Under the pieces are notes generated by a model. The model was not told the origin of the DNA. It saw only the letters and a list, made by a program, of their open reading frames with translations, and searched no databases. From an uncultured Oscillospiraceae bacterium (GTDB lineage Bacteria > Bacillota > Clostridia > Oscillospirales > Ruminococcaceae), in NCBI GenBank assembly GCA_934488695.1, contig CAKSSH010000009.1:1-46759 (forward strand): a stretch of DNA of 46,759 bases. The letters run 5' to 3'. Of the stretch, positions 6,387 to 15,693 are shown piece by piece. Position 1 is the first letter of the stretch, and each line of letters starts with the position of its first letter. Both the position numbers and the translations under genes were made by a program.

Positions 6387-7522
6387 TCGTCGTCATCCAC
6401 TTCGGCGTCCAGCTCTGTTGAAGAACGGCTCGGCGCAGACGCAGCTTTTTTCGCACCGCGCGCCGCTTTAGGCTTTTTCTCCGGGTGCAGGCTTTCTTCC
6501 ATTAGTGCTGCCTGCACTTTTTCGGAAATCTCCTGAAACAGCTCCGGACGCTCCTCCATCAGCTGTTTGACGTTATCCCGGCCCTGCGCCAGCCGCTCCG
6601 ACTGATAGCTGAACCAAGCGCCGCTCTTGTTAATGATGTCCCGCTCAACCGCCAGGTCCACCACCTCGCCGTACTTACTGATTCCCTTTCCGAACATAAT
6701 ATCGAAGAACGCCTCTCTGAACGGCGGTGCAACCTTGTTTTTCACCACACGACATTTGACATGATTTCCGATATTCTCACTGCCGCTTTTCAGCGTTTCA
6801 ACCTTGCGGATATCCAGCCGAACCGACGCATAGTACTTCAGTGCGCGACCGCCCGGGGTCGTTTCCGGGTTGCCGTATGCCATGCCGACCTTTTCCCGCA
6901 GCTGATTAATAAAGATGACCACGGTATTGGAGCGAGAGACCAGCGGGGTCAGCTTCCGGAGTGCCTGAGACATCAGACGAGCCTGCAGGCCGACGTGAGA
7001 ATCGCCCATATCGCCCTCTATTTCGGCCTTGGTGGTCATGGCCGCCACCGAGTCGATCACCACCACATCCATTGACCCGGATCGAATCAGCATTTCCGCA
7101 ATTTCCAGTGCCTGTTCGCCCGAGTCCGGCTGAGAAACCAGCAGGCTATCCACATCCACGCCGAGGTTGCCGGCATAAATCGGATCCAGTGCGTGCTCAA
7201 CGTCAATAAAAGCAACCGTGCCGTCGTTCTTCTGTGCCTCTGCGGCAACATGCAGCGCAACGGTGGTTTTACCCGAGCTCTCCGGCCCGAAGATCTCAAC
7301 AATTCTTCCTCGCGGCAAGCCGCCGATCCCCAGCGCGACATCCAGCGACAGCGACCCGGTCGAAATTGCCTCGATATTCATCGTTTCTCGCTGACCCAGC
7401 CGCATGATTGCGCCCTGACCGTACCGCTTTTCAATATTGCTCAAAGCGAGCTCCAGCGCCTTCTTTTTATCAAAGCTGCTGCTTTTGTTGTCTTCCAGCT
7501 GTTTTGCAATTGTCTTAGCCAT
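6383..7522 (-). CDS. recA: Recombinase RecA
   Basis: The 379-aa RecA is complete. It has Walker A GPESSGKT (near residue 73), Walker B VVVIDSVAAM, the DNA-binding loop L1 region (QARLMSQALRKL) and L2 (NQLREKVGMAYGNPETTPGG), and an acidic C-terminal tail ending ELDAEVDDDE. It catalyses homologous strand exchange and stimulates LexA autocleavage. The ATG follows a clear AAGGAGG. The 87-bp gap to prmC holds two small hairpins (GCCGAC/GTCGGC and GCGGC/GCCGC) and a weak TTATAA -10-like sequence. I see no Gram-positive LexA box (GAAC-N4-GTTC). recX follows with a 4-bp overlap. Confidence 0.97.
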   Translation of the reverse strand: MAKTIAKQLEDNKSSSFDKKKALELALSNIEKRYGQGAIMRLGQRETMNIEAISTGSLSLDVALGIGGLPRGRIVEIFGPESSGKTTVALHVAAEAQKNDGTVAFIDVEHALDPIYAGNLGVDVDSLLVSQPDSGEQALEIAEMLIRSGSMDVVVIDSVAAMTTKAEIEGDMGDSHVGLQARLMSQALRKLTPLVSRSNTVVIFINQLREKVGMAYGNPETTPGGRALKYYASVRLDIRKVETLKSGSENIGNHVKCRVVKNKVAPPFREAFFDIMFGKGISKYGEVVDLAVERDIINKSGAWFSYQSERLAQGRDNVKQLMEERPELFQEISEKVQAALMEESLHPEKKPKAARGAKKAASAPSRSSTELDAEVDDDE

Positions 7523-7609
7523 ATTTATCCTCCTTATAAGCGGCTCTGCCGCATAATGACTTGTTTTATCCGCCGACGCCAGTCGGCATTTCCGCTATCC
7601 CGAAACGAA

Positions 7610-8425
7610 TCATCCCGGCCTTACACCGCCCACGGCGCGTCGAATTCCGCCGAGGTCACGCCGCTCCCGCAGCGCTTCAAATCCGGCCTCCTGCAAAAGC
7701 CCCATGACTGCGTCCGCCTGAGTGTACCCCACTTCAAAGGCAAGCAATGCACCCGGCCGCATTTTTTGCGGATAGGTCTTGATGATTTTGCGGTAGTAAT
7801 CAAGCCCGTCCGCCCCACCGTAAAGCGCCTGCTGCGGCTCGTGACGTACATTGGCCGGCAAGCCCTCCATTTCCGCCGCCGTCAGGTAGGGCGGATTGGA
7901 GACCACCAAGTCCAGCTGCGGCAACCGGTCAAGCACCGCCGGCGAAAACATATCGCCCGGCACCGGCGCAACCCCGCCGCAAGTCTGTCTGAGATTTTCG
8001 ACAAGATACGGATATGCTTTTTCCGAACGCTCCACGGCAAAGCCCTGTGCGCCGCAACGCCTAAAGAGGGTTACGGCTATGCAGCCGCTGCCGCTGCCGA
8101 GATCGGCAAAAACGCTGCCGGGTGCAGCTTTCAAAAATTCTTCGCACAGGTCGCAAAGCGCCAGCGTATCCTCCCGTGCAATCAGCACGCCGGGGCCGAC
8201 CGAAAACCGCGCCCCGTCGAACATCCAATAACCCAAAATGTATTGCAGCGGTTCTCCCGCCCGCAGCCGACAAAGCCGCTGCTCCAGTATCTGCAGCTGT
8301 TTGGGCGGCGCCGGCCGTTCGGGAGACAACACCACATCTTCGTGCCGCAGCCCCAGCGTTTCCTCAAAAAGGATATGCTCCTCGCTGCCGGAAAGCTGCC
8401 GCCAAACAGCTCCGATTCTCACCAC
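7610..8425 (-). CDS. prmC: Release factor glutamine methyltransferase PrmC
   Basis: The 271-aa methyltransferase carries a small N-terminal helical domain and a Rossmann SAM-binding domain (VFADLGSGSGCIAVTL). The catalytic NPPY motif (VVSNPPYLTAAEME) is that of N5-glutamine methylation. PrmC methylates the GGQ glutamine of RF1 and RF2. The start overlaps the stop of the upstream DUF1385 gene by 7 bp, and this pairing is conserved in Clostridia. The recA start follows 87 bp downstream. Confidence 0.93.
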   Translation of the reverse strand: MVRIGAVWRQLSGSEEHILFEETLGLRHEDVVLSPERPAPPKQLQILEQRLCRLRAGEPLQYILGYWMFDGARFSVGPGVLIAREDTLALCDLCEEFLKAAPGSVFADLGSGSGCIAVTLFRRCGAQGFAVERSEKAYPYLVENLRQTCGGVAPVPGDMFSPAVLDRLPQLDLVVSNPPYLTAAEMEGLPANVRHEPQQALYGGADGLDYYRKIIKTYPQKMRPGALLAFEVGYTQADAVMGLLQEAGFEALRERRDLGGIRRAVGGVRPG

Positions 8426-9384
8426 TGTGCCTGCTCCTTATCTTCCGGACAAACCGCCTTCAGAGACGCAAGAGCCACCTCCAGCTGGTGTGCATCCGGC
8501 TCACGGGTAGTCAGCCGCTGCAGCCACAGCCCCGGCGCAGACAACGCCCGGGTAAAGAAATTGTCGTGCCGACCGACATATTTGATTATTTCATACCCCA
8601 AGCCAACAATAACCGGCAACATTAAGATCCGCAGCAAAAAGCGCCACAAAATGCCCCAATTTGCCGGAACGGCCAAAAACAGCACAATGCTGAGAATGAG
8701 AATAATCAGAATAAACGAGGTCCCGCAGCGCGGATGAAACCGCGTAAAGCCCGCCGCATTTTCGGCTGTCAGCTCCCGGCCCGCTTCATAACAGGCAATG
8801 CTCTTATGCTCCGCCCCGTGGTACTCAAAGGTCCGCCGAATATCCGGCAACAGGGAAACCAGTGCAAGATAGGCGATAAAGACGGCAATCTTAATAAGTC
8901 CTTCGGCCACCGAGGTCGCCGCGCCCAGCGAAAAAACATGCCGGTTAAATTGCCCGACCAAAAAGGTCGGCACAAAGACAAACAAGCAAACCGCCAACGC
9001 AACCCCCAAAACGCCGCCGACAATGCCGACAACCGCAAAGCCCTTTTCGCCGAGCTTTTCGGTCAAAAACCGATCCAGCTTGGACGGCTCCTGCTGCTCC
9101 TCTGCCCCGGACAGCTCCGCCGAGCGCAAAATGGCCTTGTAGCCCAGAAAGAGGCTTTGTATAAAAGTCATGATGCCGCGCAGAACCGGCCACTGCGTCC
9201 ACCGCGGAAGCTTTCGCAGCCGGCTGTCGTCCAGCGGCTCGACGGTGATCTGCCCGTCCGGCGTCCGAACGGCAATTGCCGTTTTTTCCGGTCCGCGCAT
9301 CATCACCCCTTCAATGAGTGCCTGTCCGCCTATTGAGGTCCGAAACGACACCGGACACCCCGAAGCGTATTCCTTTTTTTTCAT
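8419..9384 (-). CDS. DUF1385 (YqhQ-like) membrane protein
   Basis: The 321-aa protein matches the DUF1385 family: SIGGQALIEGVMMRGP near the N-terminus, several membrane helices (about residues 110-140, 155-175, 225-260), and the conserved FEYHGAEHKSIACYE and FHPRCGTSF motifs. The family is widespread in Clostridia and is usually found immediately upstream of prmC, as here with a 7-bp overlap. Its function is unknown. The ATG at 9384 is supported by AAGGAGG nine bases upstream. A 62-bp gap separates it from the preceding histidine kinase. Confidence 0.9.
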   Translation of the reverse strand: MKKKEYASGCPVSFRTSIGGQALIEGVMMRGPEKTAIAVRTPDGQITVEPLDDSRLRKLPRWTQWPVLRGIMTFIQSLFLGYKAILRSAELSGAEEQQEPSKLDRFLTEKLGEKGFAVVGIVGGVLGVALAVCLFVFVPTFLVGQFNRHVFSLGAATSVAEGLIKIAVFIAYLALVSLLPDIRRTFEYHGAEHKSIACYEAGRELTAENAAGFTRFHPRCGTSFILIILILSIVLFLAVPANWGILWRFLLRILMLPVIVGLGYEIIKYVGRHDNFFTRALSAPGLWLQRLTTREPDAHQLEVALASLKAVCPEDKEQAQW

Positions 9385-9446
9385 CTAATTGCCTCCTTGC
9401 CCCATTCTTTTCGGCTGCCGCAGTCTCCGGCTCCGCAGAATGAGCA

Positions 9447-10862
9447 CTACTCGCTTTCTTTATAGACCGGGAATGACAGCGTCACCGTGGTGCCGACGCC
9501 GAGGCGGCTTTCGATCTCAAAGCTGCCGCCGAGACGGGTTACAATCTCGTCCACCACCGCAAGTCCGATTCCGGACCCGCGCCGACTGCTGTTTCCCTTG
9601 TAAAAACGCATTTTGATTCGCGGCAAATCCTCCGGCCGGATCCCGCACCCATGGTCGGTCACCGACACCGTGATCATCCCGTACTCCTCTTCCGCCTCAA
9701 CCCGAACCTCGCCGCCGCGCTCGGAATATTTCAGCGCATTGTCCAGCACATTCACAAACACCTGACGAATCCGGTTTTTATCTCCCTCGATCGGAGACAG
9801 CATCTGCGGCTCATTGTAGGTAAGGCGAATGCCCTCTCGCTGCGCCCGCTGAGAAAAAGCCAAAATAGCCTCCTCCAGCTCGGCCAAAATATCCATCTTT
9901 TCTTTTTGAATGGAAAAATGTCCGCTTTGCATTTTGGAAAAGTCCAGCAAATCCTCCACAATCGAAGACAGCCGCTCGGTTTCGCCGATGATGACACCCA
10001 GCCCCTTCTGACGCAGCTGCGGGTCACAATGCTCCTCATCGGCCAGCGTTTCGCCCCAGCCGCGGATAGCCGTCAACGGTGTGCGCAGTTCGTGGGAAAC
10101 CGATGAAATAAACTCGTTTTTCATGTTTTCACTTTGTGCAAGCTCGTCGGCCATATAATTGACAACGTCGCACAGCTCACCCATCTCATCCTTATAATGG
10201 TTATCGATTCGGACGTCGAAGTCCCCTGCGGCGATCTGCCGCGCACTCCGGCTCACCTCGGCTACCGGCCGCGTGATGGAATGTAAAAAAATCAGATTGG
10301 TCAGCAGTACAAAAAAAGCTATGCCCACACCGATGAGACTATACAGCACCGCGGTCCGCCGAATTTGACGATCCACCGCCTCCAACGAAATCATCAGCCG
10401 CAGTGCCAAAATGTCCCCGGCTTGTACCGGCGACGCAATACTGACACAATAAACATGCTCTCCGCTGTTCAGCCGCTGTTCGCTCTCACCCATCCGACTG
10501 TCGCTTTTCAGCGCCAGCTGCAGATCCGGCATGCTGCCCAGCTTCTGCGGCATAAAACCGCCGGACGAAATGACCACCCGGCGATTGCGATCCAGCGCCA
10601 GCAGCTCCATTCGATTCCGATCCGAAAAGTTTTCGACCAGCGTCCGCGCCTGCTCCGAAAAGTCCACATCATGGTCGCCGGCATAGGGGATCAGCGTATT
10701 TTGCAAAAGACCGGCCCTGGCCCGAACAAGCTGCTGCGCCGAAGTGTAATAGCTGTTGCGGGTCAACACCACAAGCAGCGTCACCACAGCTGCCAAAACA
10801 GCCACAATGATCAGAAAGCTGCGCAAAATCCAGCGCCGAGTCACTTTTTCAATTCGCAGCAT
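9447..10862 (-). CDS. Two-component sensor histidine kinase
   Basis: The 471-aa kinase has a membrane helix at about 11-33, an extracytoplasmic sensor domain of about 140 residues, and a second helix at about 172-194. HAMP (about 195-245), HisKA (SHELRTP, phospho-acceptor His257) and HATPase_c with N box (NVLDNALKYS) and G boxes (DHGCGI, GSGIGLAVV) follow. The layout resembles WalK/PhoR-type kinases but has no PAS domain. It should phosphorylate the regulator encoded just upstream (10887-11594). The ATG at 10862 is preferred because GGAGG lies just upstream of it; an earlier in-frame TTG lies before that site. The ligand is unknown. Confidence 0.9.
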   Translation of the reverse strand: MLRIEKVTRRWILRSFLIIVAVLAAVVTLLVVLTRNSYYTSAQQLVRARAGLLQNTLIPYAGDHDVDFSEQARTLVENFSDRNRMELLALDRNRRVVISSGGFMPQKLGSMPDLQLALKSDSRMGESEQRLNSGEHVYCVSIASPVQAGDILALRLMISLEAVDRQIRRTAVLYSLIGVGIAFFVLLTNLIFLHSITRPVAEVSRSARQIAAGDFDVRIDNHYKDEMGELCDVVNYMADELAQSENMKNEFISSVSHELRTPLTAIRGWGETLADEEHCDPQLRQKGLGVIIGETERLSSIVEDLLDFSKMQSGHFSIQKEKMDILAELEEAILAFSQRAQREGIRLTYNEPQMLSPIEGDKNRIRQVFVNVLDNALKYSERGGEVRVEAEEEYGMITVSVTDHGCGIRPEDLPRIKMRFYKGNSSRRGSGIGLAVVDEIVTRLGGSFEIESRLGVGTTVTLSFPVYKESE

Positions 10863-10886
10863 TGCACAGCCTCCTTTCAAAAAGCT

Positions 10887-11594
10887 TTACGCAGGCACAG
10901 CGTCAATCCATTTGTACCCATAGCCCCAAATCGTTTGAATATATTGCGGCGCCGACGGCTCTGCTTCAATCTTCATCCGAATCCGCCGGATATTGACGTC
11001 CACGATTTTTTCATCGCCGACATAGCTGCCGCCCCAAACCTTTTTCAAAATCTCGGAGCGCTTGAGCGCTGCATTCGGATGACTCAAAAACAGCTCCATA
11101 ATTTGAAACTCCACCTGTGTCAGCTCGATAATCTGACCGTCCTTATAAAGACTGCGGCTTTTCCGGTCAATCATAAAGGGACCGCTGTGCAGCCGCTCCT
11201 CTCCCGTCGGCTGTTTATCGGAGCCGATACGGCGACACAGCGCGTCCACCCGAGCTGTCAACTCCGATGGCGAAAACGGCTTGGTAACATAATCATCAGC
11301 ACCCAACATAAGCCCACTGACCTTGTCGACCTCTTGGGTCTTGGCCGTCAGCATAATAATGCCGAGACGGGCGCTGCGCTGCCGCAGCCGCCGAAGCACC
11401 TCCACACCGTCTATCCCCGGCAGCATCACGTCCAGCAGGACCGCATCAAACCGTCCCTGCTGCCGGTCATATGTTTCGATCGCCTGTTCGCCCGACGAAA
11501 CGCCGACCGTCTCGTACCCGGCGCGCTGCAAATTGATAATGACGAAATCGCGAATGGCGTCCTCGTCCTCACAAACCATAATCCTGCGACCCAT
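10887..11594 (-). CDS. OmpR/PhoB-family response regulator
   Basis: The 235-aa regulator has a receiver domain (MGRRIMVCEDEDA, phospho-acceptor Asp55 in LLDVMLPG, conserved VTKPF lysine near 105) and a C-terminal winged-helix DNA-binding domain (ELTQVEFQIMELFLSHPNAALKRSEIL). It pairs with the kinase 24 bp downstream. The start at 11594 follows GAGGAGG; a longer reading frame would overlap the upstream lipoprotein gene and has no ribosome-binding site. It is a WalR/PhoP-like transcription factor whose regulon cannot be read from this window. Confidence 0.92.
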   Translation of the reverse strand: MGRRIMVCEDEDAIRDFVIINLQRAGYETVGVSSGEQAIETYDRQQGRFDAVLLDVMLPGIDGVEVLRRLRQRSARLGIIMLTAKTQEVDKVSGLMLGADDYVTKPFSPSELTARVDALCRRIGSDKQPTGEERLHSGPFMIDRKSRSLYKDGQIIELTQVEFQIMELFLSHPNAALKRSEILKKVWGGSYVGDEKIVDVNIRRIRMKIEAEPSAPQYIQTIWGYGYKWIDAVPA

Positions 11595-11605
11595 CTTCTT
11601 CCTCC

Positions 11606-12943
11606 TCAGGTAATGGTGACCCACGCGGCAAGATCCGCCGTTTTGGGGCAAAGCGGATTTTCGACGTCATAAAGACGCACCCACACCGACGTAAACTCAT
11701 TATTGCAAAGCAGCTGATAAGTCTCCGCCGGGCGGGGCTGCTCCCGATCGATTACCCGCAAGCTGAATAACACCTGATTGCTCTGCTCAAGGCTTCCTTC
11801 GTATTGATAAAAGGTCATCTCGCTGTGCGCCATATCCGTCCGCAGCGTGACCCGACCCTCCAGCATAGGAGGCACCGTAATACGAATCCCGAGCGCCGCG
11901 GTACTATAAGTCGTTTTGCTCTTTACAAGCCGACTGCCGGACAGCTGCCGCCAGATCGTTTTATAAAGGCACTCGCTTTCAGGCACCGTTTCATAACCGA
12001 CAACCGGCTGCTGCTGCGGGACTTCAAAGATCCCGTCCCCGTCCATGTCCTGGGACAGCAGCGTTGCCTTGCGAAGATTATCCTGAGCGGCCTGATTGTT
12101 GTCGAAAAGCAGCGGGTTTTGCAGCTGTCCCGATGTCGAAACCGTCAGCACCTGCGTGCTGACCGTGCCGGCACTGAGCAGCCCGTCCAAAAAATAACCT
12201 ACCCGCCGAACGTCGGTTTTTCCGGCAACGCAGTTGCGGTAGCCGGTCACCCGAGAGTCAAGCGGCGTGGTGGAAATCGCTCGAAAACCGTCGTCCTCAC
12301 GAACGATCAGACGGGCATGCTGCGTCGGCTGCAATAAATTTTCAGCCTGCTGTACATAATTCAGGGTAATCAGCTCGTCCCCGTCATGCTCGCTCCAAAA
12401 ATCCGCTGCCGCAAACTCAATATAGGTTGCACTGTATTCCCGCACAAGGCTACCGCCCGACAGACTGTAACACATCAGCGTTTTTTCCTTTTCGCGCATA
12501 AGCTCCCAGCCGACAATCAGCTGCTGCCGCCCCGAAAAGCTGCCGGTGCACACCCGGTCGATCCCGGCGGCTTCTCCGATAACATCGCACAGAGAACGCC
12601 AGCTGCCGGAGGGCAGCCGATCCAACAAATTCATGTGGACCACATCCTGCCGAAGCTCCTCACCGGCGCTGCGGTAAAAGGCAATTACCTCCTGTTCTCC
12701 GTCCAAATCCAAATCAAAAAGCAGAAAGGCCGACCGATTTTCACCGCTGCCGGGATACTCCAGCACAATATTGTCTCCCGCTGATTTTTTCAGTGCCTGC
12801 ATAATTTCGTTTTGCTCTTCAAACAGAATCGGCGGAGCAATTAAGGTGTCCACCCGCGCCGGGAGGTGCGTGTCACAGGAGCAAAAGCTCAGCAATACAG
12901 CCAAAAGCAGCAGCACGCCGATATGTCTTTGCTTCTTTTTCAC
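11606..12943 (-). CDS. Putative lipoprotein in the two-component operon
   Basis: The product begins with a basic stretch and hydrophobic core (VKKKQRHIGVLLLLAVLLSFCSC), a likely lipoprotein or secretion signal. The lipobox is not canonical. About 420 extracellular residues follow. Acidic patches LFDLDLDGEQEV and DMDGDGIFEV resemble calcium-binding DxDxDG loops of FG-GAP-like repeats, suggesting a beta-rich fold. I do not recognise a named family. The start is set at a GTG (12943) that begins the signal peptide; upstream in-frame codons are possible, since the frame is open to 13030. It lies 11 bp before the response regulator, so it may be a surface accessory or target of that signalling system. 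Confidence 0.65.
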   Translation of the reverse strand: MKKKQRHIGVLLLLAVLLSFCSCDTHLPARVDTLIAPPILFEEQNEIMQALKKSAGDNIVLEYPGSGENRSAFLLFDLDLDGEQEVIAFYRSAGEELRQDVVHMNLLDRLPSGSWRSLCDVIGEAAGIDRVCTGSFSGRQQLIVGWELMREKEKTLMCYSLSGGSLVREYSATYIEFAAADFWSEHDGDELITLNYVQQAENLLQPTQHARLIVREDDGFRAISTTPLDSRVTGYRNCVAGKTDVRRVGYFLDGLLSAGTVSTQVLTVSTSGQLQNPLLFDNNQAAQDNLRKATLLSQDMDGDGIFEVPQQQPVVGYETVPESECLYKTIWRQLSGSRLVKSKTTYSTAALGIRITVPPMLEGRVTLRTDMAHSEMTFYQYEGSLEQSNQVLFSLRVIDREQPRPAETYQLLCNNEFTSVWVRLYDVENPLCPKTADLAAWVTIT

Positions 12944-13181
12944 GCCGTTCACCGTCCTTCCGTTTGTATTTGCAGTCACCAAAATCCCTGCCGGAGCGCC
13001 GCGCCCCGGGCGGCGGGATTGGCTATTCACCCGAAATCAGCCGAAAAGCACCGGCATCCCTTGTGCCCGTTTGGTGCGGCCTTGCCATAACAAGGCTACC
13101 CTTACCGTTTTTCCGGCGGTCTCAAACTTGAGCCGAGACTCAAGCGTTGGGACAGCTCGCCGCTCGGGCCGCCCGGGGAAA

Positions 13182-13335
13182 CCTGCGACCGGCAGTTTTT
13201 CGCAGATGGCCGCACAGCAAAATCGTGCCCCTGCGACCGGCAGTTTTTCGCAGATGGCCGCACAGCAAAATCGTGCCCCTGCGCCCGGCAGTTTTTCGCA
13301 GATGGCCGCACAGTAAAATCGTGACCCTGCGCCCG
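13182..13335. repeat. Three 48-bp tandem repeats between the clpE-like gene and the lipoprotein gene
   Basis: Units begin CCTGCG(A/C)CC at 13182, 13230 and 13278 and are nearly identical. A fourth truncated copy starts at 13326. Each unit contains a TGCGA/TCGCA dyad. The 422-bp gap 12944-13365 holds no credible gene. It also contains two other hairpins, GCCTTG/CAAGGC (13079-13096) and CTTGAG/CTCAAG (13127-13144), neither with a T-run. Because 48 is a multiple of three, all frames stay open through the array and give repetitive spurious ORFs. Confidence 0.8.
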
Positions 13336-13365
13336 CCTATACAGTTTATATTTCGCAGCGCAAAG

Positions 13366-15672
13366 CTACGCTTGATTTATCTTGATTTGGTGCTCCTGCG
13401 CCGTTATTTCAAACACCGTATGCCTTTCGGCAGCACCCTGAGTCACGGCAAGCGCAACGGGGTCTTCAATCTCCCGGCGAATGACATGACGCAGATCCCG
13501 AGCAGCAAACTTGCCGCCGTCCGCCCGGTCGCACAGCTCCTCCAAGACCGCATGATCCCAGCGCAGGTCGCAGCCGCGCTCCTGCAATGCCGGCACAAGC
13601 TCCGAAACCATCAAATCGGCAATTTTCAAAAGATTCTCATGAGAAAGCGGCCGGAACACCACAATTTCATCTACGCGCGCCAAAAACTCCGGCCGCAAAA
13701 ATTCCGACAGCGCACTGCGCGCCTTTTCCTCCGAAAGAGCTGCCGCCGACTTTTCAAACCCGACGCTGTATCCCTTTCGGGCAGAGCCGGCATTGGAGGT
13801 CATCACGATTACCGTGTGCTCAAAGCTGACCTGCCGGCCGTGCGCGTCGGTAATTCGTCCTTCGTCAAGAATTTGCAGCAAAATATTCATAACGTCGGGG
13901 TGTGCTTTTTCTATCTCGTCAAACAAAATAACCGAATACGGACGGCGGCGGACCTTTTCCGTCAGCTGACCTGCCTCGTCGTACCCGACGTACCCCGGCG
14001 GAGAGCCGATAATTTTAGACACGGCATGCTTTTCCATGTATTCCGACATATCCAGCCGAATCAGCGGGTCACAGCCGTCAAACAGCGCAGCGGCCAGCTG
14101 ACGCACCAGCTCGGTTTTGCCGACGCCTGTCGGCCCAACAAAGATAAAGGAGGCCGGCCGATTTCTGCCGGACAGCTGCGCACGACTGCGCACAATGGCG
14201 CGCACCACGGCGTCGATTGCATCCTCCTGGCCGATAATTTTACTGCTCAGTGTTTCCCGCAATCCTTGCAGACGCTGCCGCTCGTTTTCCTCGATTTTGG
14301 CAGCCGGGATCCCGGTCCACAGCTCAATAACATTGGAAAGGTCTTGTAATGTGACCGCAGTTCTCAGCGCCTGCGGATCCAGCTTTTTCTGCTCGTCCGT
14401 CAAGCGGCAGATTTCGGAACGCACATTGGCCAGTGCCTCATAGTCCACCTCTTCGGCGCCGGACAGCACTCCCTCCCGCTGCTTCAGTTCCGCCAGCTGA
14501 CGCTTTTGCCGTTCAGCCTCGTCCAGCAGGGTATTGCGCAAGCAGGCATAAGCGCAGGCCTCGTCTAACAGGTCAATTGCCTTATCCGGCAGAAAACGGT
14601 CGGTGATATATCGCTCGGAAAGCCGCACCGTTCGCTCGGCAAGCTCCGGCGAAACCGTCACCTGATGAAAAGCTTCATAATAGCCCTTGATCCCAAGCAA
14701 CAGCTGCACCGTATCAGCCACGGACGGTTCCTCCACCGTTACCGGCTGAAAGCGGCGCTCCAAGGCCGCGTCCTTTTCAATATATTTGCGATACTCATTA
14801 AAAGTCGTCGCCCCGATCACCTGAATTTCCCCGCGGGACAGCGCCGGCTTTAAGATATTGGCGGCGTTCATGCTGCCCTCGGAATCTCCGGTGCCGACCA
14901 GATTATGCACCTCATCAATAAACAGGATGATGTTTCCGGCCGCCTGGACCTCGTCCACCAGTCCCTTGATTCGGCTTTCAAACTGCCCGCGGAACTGCGT
15001 TCCGGCGACCAGTGCCGTCAAATCCAGCAGATAAACCTCCCGATCCATCAGCCGTGCCGGCACCCGCCCGTCTGCAATGCGCTGTGCAATCCCTTCGACA
15101 ATCGCCGTTTTGCCGACGCCCGGCTCCCCGATCAAGCAGGGATTGTTTTTGCTGCGACGGCAAAGAATCTGAATCATCCGCGCAATTTCCTTGTCGCGGC
15201 CGATAATTCGATCCATCTGTCCGTCTCGCGCCCGGCGAGTCAAATTTTCGCAAAATTGGCTGAGATATTTCAGCTTTTGTTTCTTTTCTTTTTTTCCGCG
15301 CTGCTTTTCGGCAGTCCCGGCAGACGACTCTTCTTTTTCCTCATCGCTTTTTTTGCCGGCGCCAAACAAACGAGCAAACGGAAAGGTCTGTGCGCCGCCG
15401 GCCTCAAACAACGCGTCGGCGTCCAGCTCGGCCTCTGCCGAGTCCTTGTTTTCCGCGTCCTCCTCCTGTGTGCCCAGCATATCCGTCATCTGGTCAGACA
15501 GGGTCTCCAGCTGGTCCTCACTCAGGCCCATGTTTTCTATCAGGTCGTTGACCGGACCGAGACCCAGCTCCTTAGCACAAACTAAGCACAAGCCCTCACT
15601 CCGGGTTTTTTCTCCGTCGGAGGTCGTCATAAAAACGACCGCGAGTCTTTTTTTACAACGAGAACAAAGCAT
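13366..15672 (-). CDS. clpE: ClpE-like Hsp100 unfoldase (Clp ATP-binding subunit)
   Basis: The 768-aa protein starts with a four-cysteine zinc finger (CSRC ... CLVC, residues 3-32) as in ClpE. An acidic linker follows in place of the double Clp-N repeat of ClpC. Two AAA+ modules come next: D1 Walker A GEPGVGKT and Walker B IILFIDEVHN, D2 Walker A GPTGVGKT and Walker B VILFDEIEKAHPD. A UVR-like coiled middle segment lies between them. A VGF tripeptide after TSNAGSARKGY matches the ClpP-binding loop. It should unfold substrates for ClpP. The N-terminal Zn finger is the reason for ClpE over ClpC. It is the third gene after cvpA and lies 21 bp after the phosphatidyltransferase gene; no CtsR box is evident upstream. 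Confidence 0.85.
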   Translation of the reverse strand: MLCSRCKKRLAVVFMTTSDGEKTRSEGLCLVCAKELGLGPVNDLIENMGLSEDQLETLSDQMTDMLGTQEEDAENKDSAEAELDADALFEAGGAQTFPFARLFGAGKKSDEEKEESSAGTAEKQRGKKEKKQKLKYLSQFCENLTRRARDGQMDRIIGRDKEIARMIQILCRRSKNNPCLIGEPGVGKTAIVEGIAQRIADGRVPARLMDREVYLLDLTALVAGTQFRGQFESRIKGLVDEVQAAGNIILFIDEVHNLVGTGDSEGSMNAANILKPALSRGEIQVIGATTFNEYRKYIEKDAALERRFQPVTVEEPSVADTVQLLLGIKGYYEAFHQVTVSPELAERTVRLSERYITDRFLPDKAIDLLDEACAYACLRNTLLDEAERQKRQLAELKQREGVLSGAEEVDYEALANVRSEICRLTDEQKKLDPQALRTAVTLQDLSNVIELWTGIPAAKIEENERQRLQGLRETLSSKIIGQEDAIDAVVRAIVRSRAQLSGRNRPASFIFVGPTGVGKTELVRQLAAALFDGCDPLIRLDMSEYMEKHAVSKIIGSPPGYVGYDEAGQLTEKVRRRPYSVILFDEIEKAHPDVMNILLQILDEGRITDAHGRQVSFEHTVIVMTSNAGSARKGYSVGFEKSAAALSEEKARSALSEFLRPEFLARVDEIVVFRPLSHENLLKIADLMVSELVPALQERGCDLRWDHAVLEELCDRADGGKFAARDLRHVIRREIEDPVALAVTQGAAERHTVFEITAQEHQIKINQA

Positions 15673-15693
15673 AGGATTCTCCTTAACATTCGA

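Noticed and set aside
7193..8737. Long plus-strand ORF (514 codons) antisense to recA, prmC and DUF1385
   Set aside because: It is the antisense shadow of three clear genes, has Arg/His/Gln/Pro-rich composition and no ribosome-binding site. High GC in the third codon position keeps this frame open.
13102..13316. ORFs on both strands through the 48-bp repeats
   Set aside because: They stay open only because 48 is a multiple of three. They have no start signals, and their products are pure repeat.
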